Source: Citromicrobium sp.
GTDB taxonomy: Bacteria > Pseudomonadota > Alphaproteobacteria > Sphingomonadales > Sphingomonadaceae
Direction: 5' to 3'
NCBI GenBank assembly: GCA_003248395.1
Contig: QFNA01000104.1
Location: 1-7,028 of the forward strand
DNA length: 7,028 nucleotides
This document shows, in pieces, positions 5,248 through 7,028 of this stretch. Made by a program: the position numbers and the translations under genes. The first letter of the stretch is position 1; each line of letters starts with the position of its first letter. Below the pieces are notes generated by a model that had not been told where the DNA came from, made no database searches, and was given only the letters and a program-made list of their open reading frames with translations.

Positions 5248-5254
5248 AATGACC

Positions 5255-6007
5255 ATGGCGGCTCCTACCGTCACCATGCAGCAACTGATCGAGGCCGGCG
5301 CACATTTCGGCCACCAGACCCACCGTTGGAACCCGCGCATGAAGCCGTATATCTTCGGCGCGCGCAACGGCATCCACATCATCGACCTGTCGCAGTCCGT
5401 GCCGCTGTTCGCGCGTGCGCTCGACTTCGTCCAGCAGACCGCGCGTTCGGGCGGCAAGGTGCTGTTCGTCGGCACCAAGCGCCAGGCGCAGGACCCGATC
5501 CGCGAAGCCGCGCTCGCTTCGGGCCAGCACTTCGTCAACCATCGCTGGCTGGGCGGCATGCTCACCAACTGGAAGACGATTTCGCAGTCGATCAAGCGCC
5601 TCAAGACGCTCGAGGAACAGCTTTCGGGCGATACGTCGGGCTTCACCAAGAAGGAAACGCTCCAGCTGACGCGCGAGCGTGACAAGCTCGAAATGTCGCT
5701 CGGCGGCATCCGCGACATGGGCGGTATTCCCGACGTCATGTTCGTGATCGACGCGAACAAGGAAGATCTCGCGATCAAGGAAGCCAACGTGCTTGGCATT
5801 CCGGTCGTCGCCGTGCTCGACACCAATGTCGATCCGAGCGGTATCGCATTCCCGATCCCCGGCAATGACGACGCTGCACGCGCTATCAAGCTGTATTGCG
5901 ACGCAATCGGCGACGCAGCACGCAGCGGCCGTGGCGAAGGCGTGCAGGACAGCGGCAAGGATGTCGGCGCGATGGAAAATCCGCCGGAAGAGACCGCCGC
6001 GGCCTGA
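5255..6007 (+). CDS. rpsB: 30S ribosomal protein S2
   Basis: S2 binds late in 30S subunit assembly, between head and body, and is needed for S1 attachment. The 250-residue product starting MAAPTVTMQQLIEAGAHFGH has the usual family length. Landmarks in order are the N-terminal signature around AGAHFGHQTHRWNPRMKPYI (14-33), GARNGIHIIDL (35-45), the HRWLGGMLTNWKTI block (96-109) and the second signature from PDVMFVID (159-166) to VLGIPVVAVLDTN (179-191). The PIPGNDDA motif (200-207) follows. Residues 110-150 form the predicted coiled-coil hairpin (KRLKTLEEQL...RERDKLEMSLGG). The Ala/Glu-rich tail is short and variable. Upstream in-frame codons back to 5165 are not part of the protein. tsf follows after 115 bp, the nearly universal rpsB-tsf order. 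Confidence 0.98.
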   Translation: MAAPTVTMQQLIEAGAHFGHQTHRWNPRMKPYIFGARNGIHIIDLSQSVPLFARALDFVQQTARSGGKVLFVGTKRQAQDPIREAALASGQHFVNHRWLGGMLTNWKTISQSIKRLKTLEEQLSGDTSGFTKKETLQLTRERDKLEMSLGGIRDMGGIPDVMFVIDANKEDLAIKEANVLGIPVVAVLDTNVDPSGIAFPIPGNDDAARAIKLYCDAIGDAARSGRGEGVQDSGKDVGAMENPPEETAAA

Positions 6008-6019
6008 TGCCCGGAGCGA

Positions 6020-6048
6020 TGTGACGGGCACGCAATGTTCCCGTCACA
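6020..6048 (+). other. Hairpin 1 in the rpsB-tsf intergenic region
   Basis: TGTGACGGG (6020-6028) pairs perfectly over 9 bp with CCCGTCACA (6040-6048) around an 11-base loop, starting 12 bases after the rpsB stop. No T-run follows, so it is not a standard rho-independent terminator. A role in mRNA 3'-end protection, or in setting the S2 to EF-Ts ratio, is possible. Confidence 0.65.
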
Positions 6049-6060
6049 CAAGCGATATAC

Positions 6061-6093
6061 GCGCCGGGCCGCTGACCACAGCAGGCCCGGTGC
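6061..6093 (+). other. Hairpin 2 in the rpsB-tsf intergenic region
   Basis: GCGCCGGGCC (6061-6070) pairs with GGCCCGGTGC (6084-6093) over 10 bp with one G-U pair. An inner 4-bp GCTG/CAGC stem closes an ACCA loop, with A6083 bulged. This is the most stable structure I can find in the window. It ends 17 bases before the tsf ribosome-binding site (AAGGA, 6111-6115) and lacks a T-run. Confidence 0.65.
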
Positions 6094-6122
6094 CCATTGG
6101 AATTACCAAGAAGGAATTGATC

Positions 6123-7028
6123 ATGGCTGCATTCACTGCCGCTGACGTGAAGGCTCTGCGCGAGAAGACCGGCGCGGGCATGATGGACGCAAAGAAGGCG
6201 CTCGAAGCCTCGAATGGCGATATCGAAGCCGCAGTCGACGCACTGCGCGCCAAGGGTCTGGCGACTGCGCAGAAGAAATCGAGCCGCACCGCGGCCGAAG
6301 GCCTGGTCGGCATTGCCGTCGAGGGGACCAGGGGCGTTGCCGTCGAAGTGAATTCGGAAACCGATTTCGTCGCCAAGAACGACAAGTTCCAGGATTTCGT
6401 GCGCAAGACGACGCAGGTCGCGCTGGGCACCGATACGGACGACGTCGAGGCGGTCAAGGCCGCCGGCTATCCCGACGGCGGCAGCGTGTCCGACAAGCTG
6501 ACCGACAATGTCGCGACCATCGGCGAGAACCAGCAGATCCGCCGCATCAAGACCGTTTCGGTCACCGATGGCGTGATTGTGCCCTACATGCACAATGCCG
6601 TCGCACCCGACCTCGGCAAGATCGGCGTGCTCGTCGCGCTCCAGAGCGAGGGCGACAAGGCCAAGCTTGAAGAGCTGGGCAAGAAGCTGGGCATGCACAT
6701 CGCCGCTGCTTTCCCGCAGGCGCTGACTGCCGAAGGGCTCGACGCCGAAGTAATCGAGCGCGAGCGCGCCATCGCCAAGGAAAAGGCGGCCGAGAGCGGC
6801 AAGCCCGAAAACGTCCAGGACAAGATGGTCGAAGGCGCCGTGGCGAAATATGCCAAGGAAAACGCGCTGCTCAGCCAGGTCTATGTCATCGACAACAAGA
6901 CCCCGATCGCGCAGGTGGTCGAGCAGGCTGCCAAGGACGTCGGCGCCAAGGTCGAACTGGTGGACTACGTCCGCTTCCAGCTCGGCGAAGGCATCGAGAA
7001 GGAAGAAAGCGACTTTGCCGCGGAAGTG
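6123..7028 (+). CDS. tsf: Translation elongation factor Ts (3'-truncated by window)
   Basis: EF-Ts is the nucleotide exchange factor that releases GDP from EF-Tu. 302 codons are visible with no stop. The family is usually about 300-308 residues in alphaproteobacteria, so only a few codons are missing. The N-terminal UBA-like domain carries signature 1, LREKTGAGMMDAKKAL (12-27). Signature 2, EVNSETDFVAKN (75-86), contains Asp81-Phe82, equivalent to E. coli Asp80-Phe81, which insert into EF-Tu near its magnesium site. The core subdomains and a Lys/Glu-rich coiled-coil region (about 215-245) follow, and the visible end reads VRFQLGEGIEKEE and onward. The ATG at 6123 has AAGGA (6111-6115) seven bases upstream. 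It lies 115 bp after rpsB and is probably cotranscribed through two hairpins. Confidence 0.98.
   Translation, partial: MAAFTAADVKALREKTGAGMMDAKKALEASNGDIEAAVDALRAKGLATAQKKSSRTAAEGLVGIAVEGTRGVAVEVNSETDFVAKNDKFQDFVRKTTQVALGTDTDDVEAVKAAGYPDGGSVSDKLTDNVATIGENQQIRRIKTVSVTDGVIVPYMHNAVAPDLGKIGVLVALQSEGDKAKLEELGKKLGMHIAAAFPQALTAEGLDAEVIERERAIAKEKAAESGKPENVQDKMVEGAVAKYAKENALLSQVYVIDNKTPIAQVVEQAAKDVGAKVELVDYVRFQLGEGIEKEESDFAAEV

Larger units (their letters stand above)
4905..5254. promoter_or_regulatory. Divergent regulatory region and rpsB leader, no supported gene
   Basis: These 350 bases separate the small minus-strand gene from rpsB. They contain a tandem 12-bp repeat (4921-4944) and promoter-like hexamers on both strands. 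A TTGACA at 4938-4943 faces rpsB, but its -10 position is poor (GGAAAA). Near the rpsB end is GC-rich sequence able to fold locally (for example GCGG/CCGC around 5190-5206). A 99-codon frame starting with TTG at 4938 crosses the region without recognisable features, and I do not accept it. In E. coli, S2 represses its own rpsB-tsf operon through the leader. Whether that happens here cannot be seen from the sequence. Confidence 0.5.

Noticed and set aside
5012..6051. Minus-strand ORFs of 339 and 291 codons across rpsB
   Set aside because: They are antisense shadows of rpsB in high-GC DNA, with no recognisable domain. The S2 reading frame is unambiguous.
5886..6698. 270-codon minus-strand ORF across rpsB and tsf
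   Set aside because: It spans two well-supported genes and their structured spacer and shows no domain.
1..7028. Mobile element, prophage, CRISPR, toxin-antitoxin or defence system
   Set aside because: Every substantial gene is a conserved housekeeping type. No transposase, integrase, spaced repeat array or island boundary repeat next to the tRNA was seen, and no copy of the tRNA 3' end was found downstream in the window.

Overview
The window is an ordinary stretch of housekeeping chromosome from a GC-rich alphaproteobacterium. The lon-hupB order, the adjacent psd-pssA pair, rpsB-tsf and the style of the proteins fit Sphingomonadales, probably near Erythrobacter. That placement is inferred from protein character, not from a search. 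I see no insertion sequence, phage gene, CRISPR array, toxin-antitoxin pair or defence gene. I do not find a convincing undescribed system. The points worth a second look are small: one short minus-strand membrane-protein gene, several hairpins between genes, and an enlarged ketoacyl synthase III of uncertain pathway.

Layout, left to right. The last 85 codons of lon (ATP-dependent protease, plus strand, cut by the window edge) are followed by a 252-bp spacer with a promoter candidate, then hupB (nucleoid protein HU). hupB converges on rlmB (23S rRNA 2'-O-methyltransferase, minus strand), with one strong hairpin between their stop codons. Divergent from rlmB is a tRNA-Tyr(GUA) gene with an encoded CCA end. 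Only 61 bp later begins a 380-residue ketoacyl-ACP synthase III homologue. A 49-bp gap carrying a perfect short hairpin leads to psd (phosphatidylserine decarboxylase), which overlaps pssA (phosphatidylserine synthase) by an ATGA. Together psd and pssA encode the two-step route from CDP-diacylglycerol to phosphatidylethanolamine.

A small minus-strand ORF with a membrane segment and a good ribosome-binding site converges on, and overlaps, the end of pssA. Upstream of it is about 350 bp without a convincing gene. That stretch holds a tandem 12-bp repeat, promoter-like hexamers on both strands and the leader of rpsB. rpsB (ribosomal protein S2) and tsf (elongation factor Ts) form the classic translation pair, separated by 115 bp containing two strong hairpins. 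tsf runs off the right edge about six codons before its expected end.

Most other long reading frames, including several antisense ones longer than the real genes, are shadows produced by high GC content. Those across the tRNA are the well-known spurious tRNA-derived peptides.
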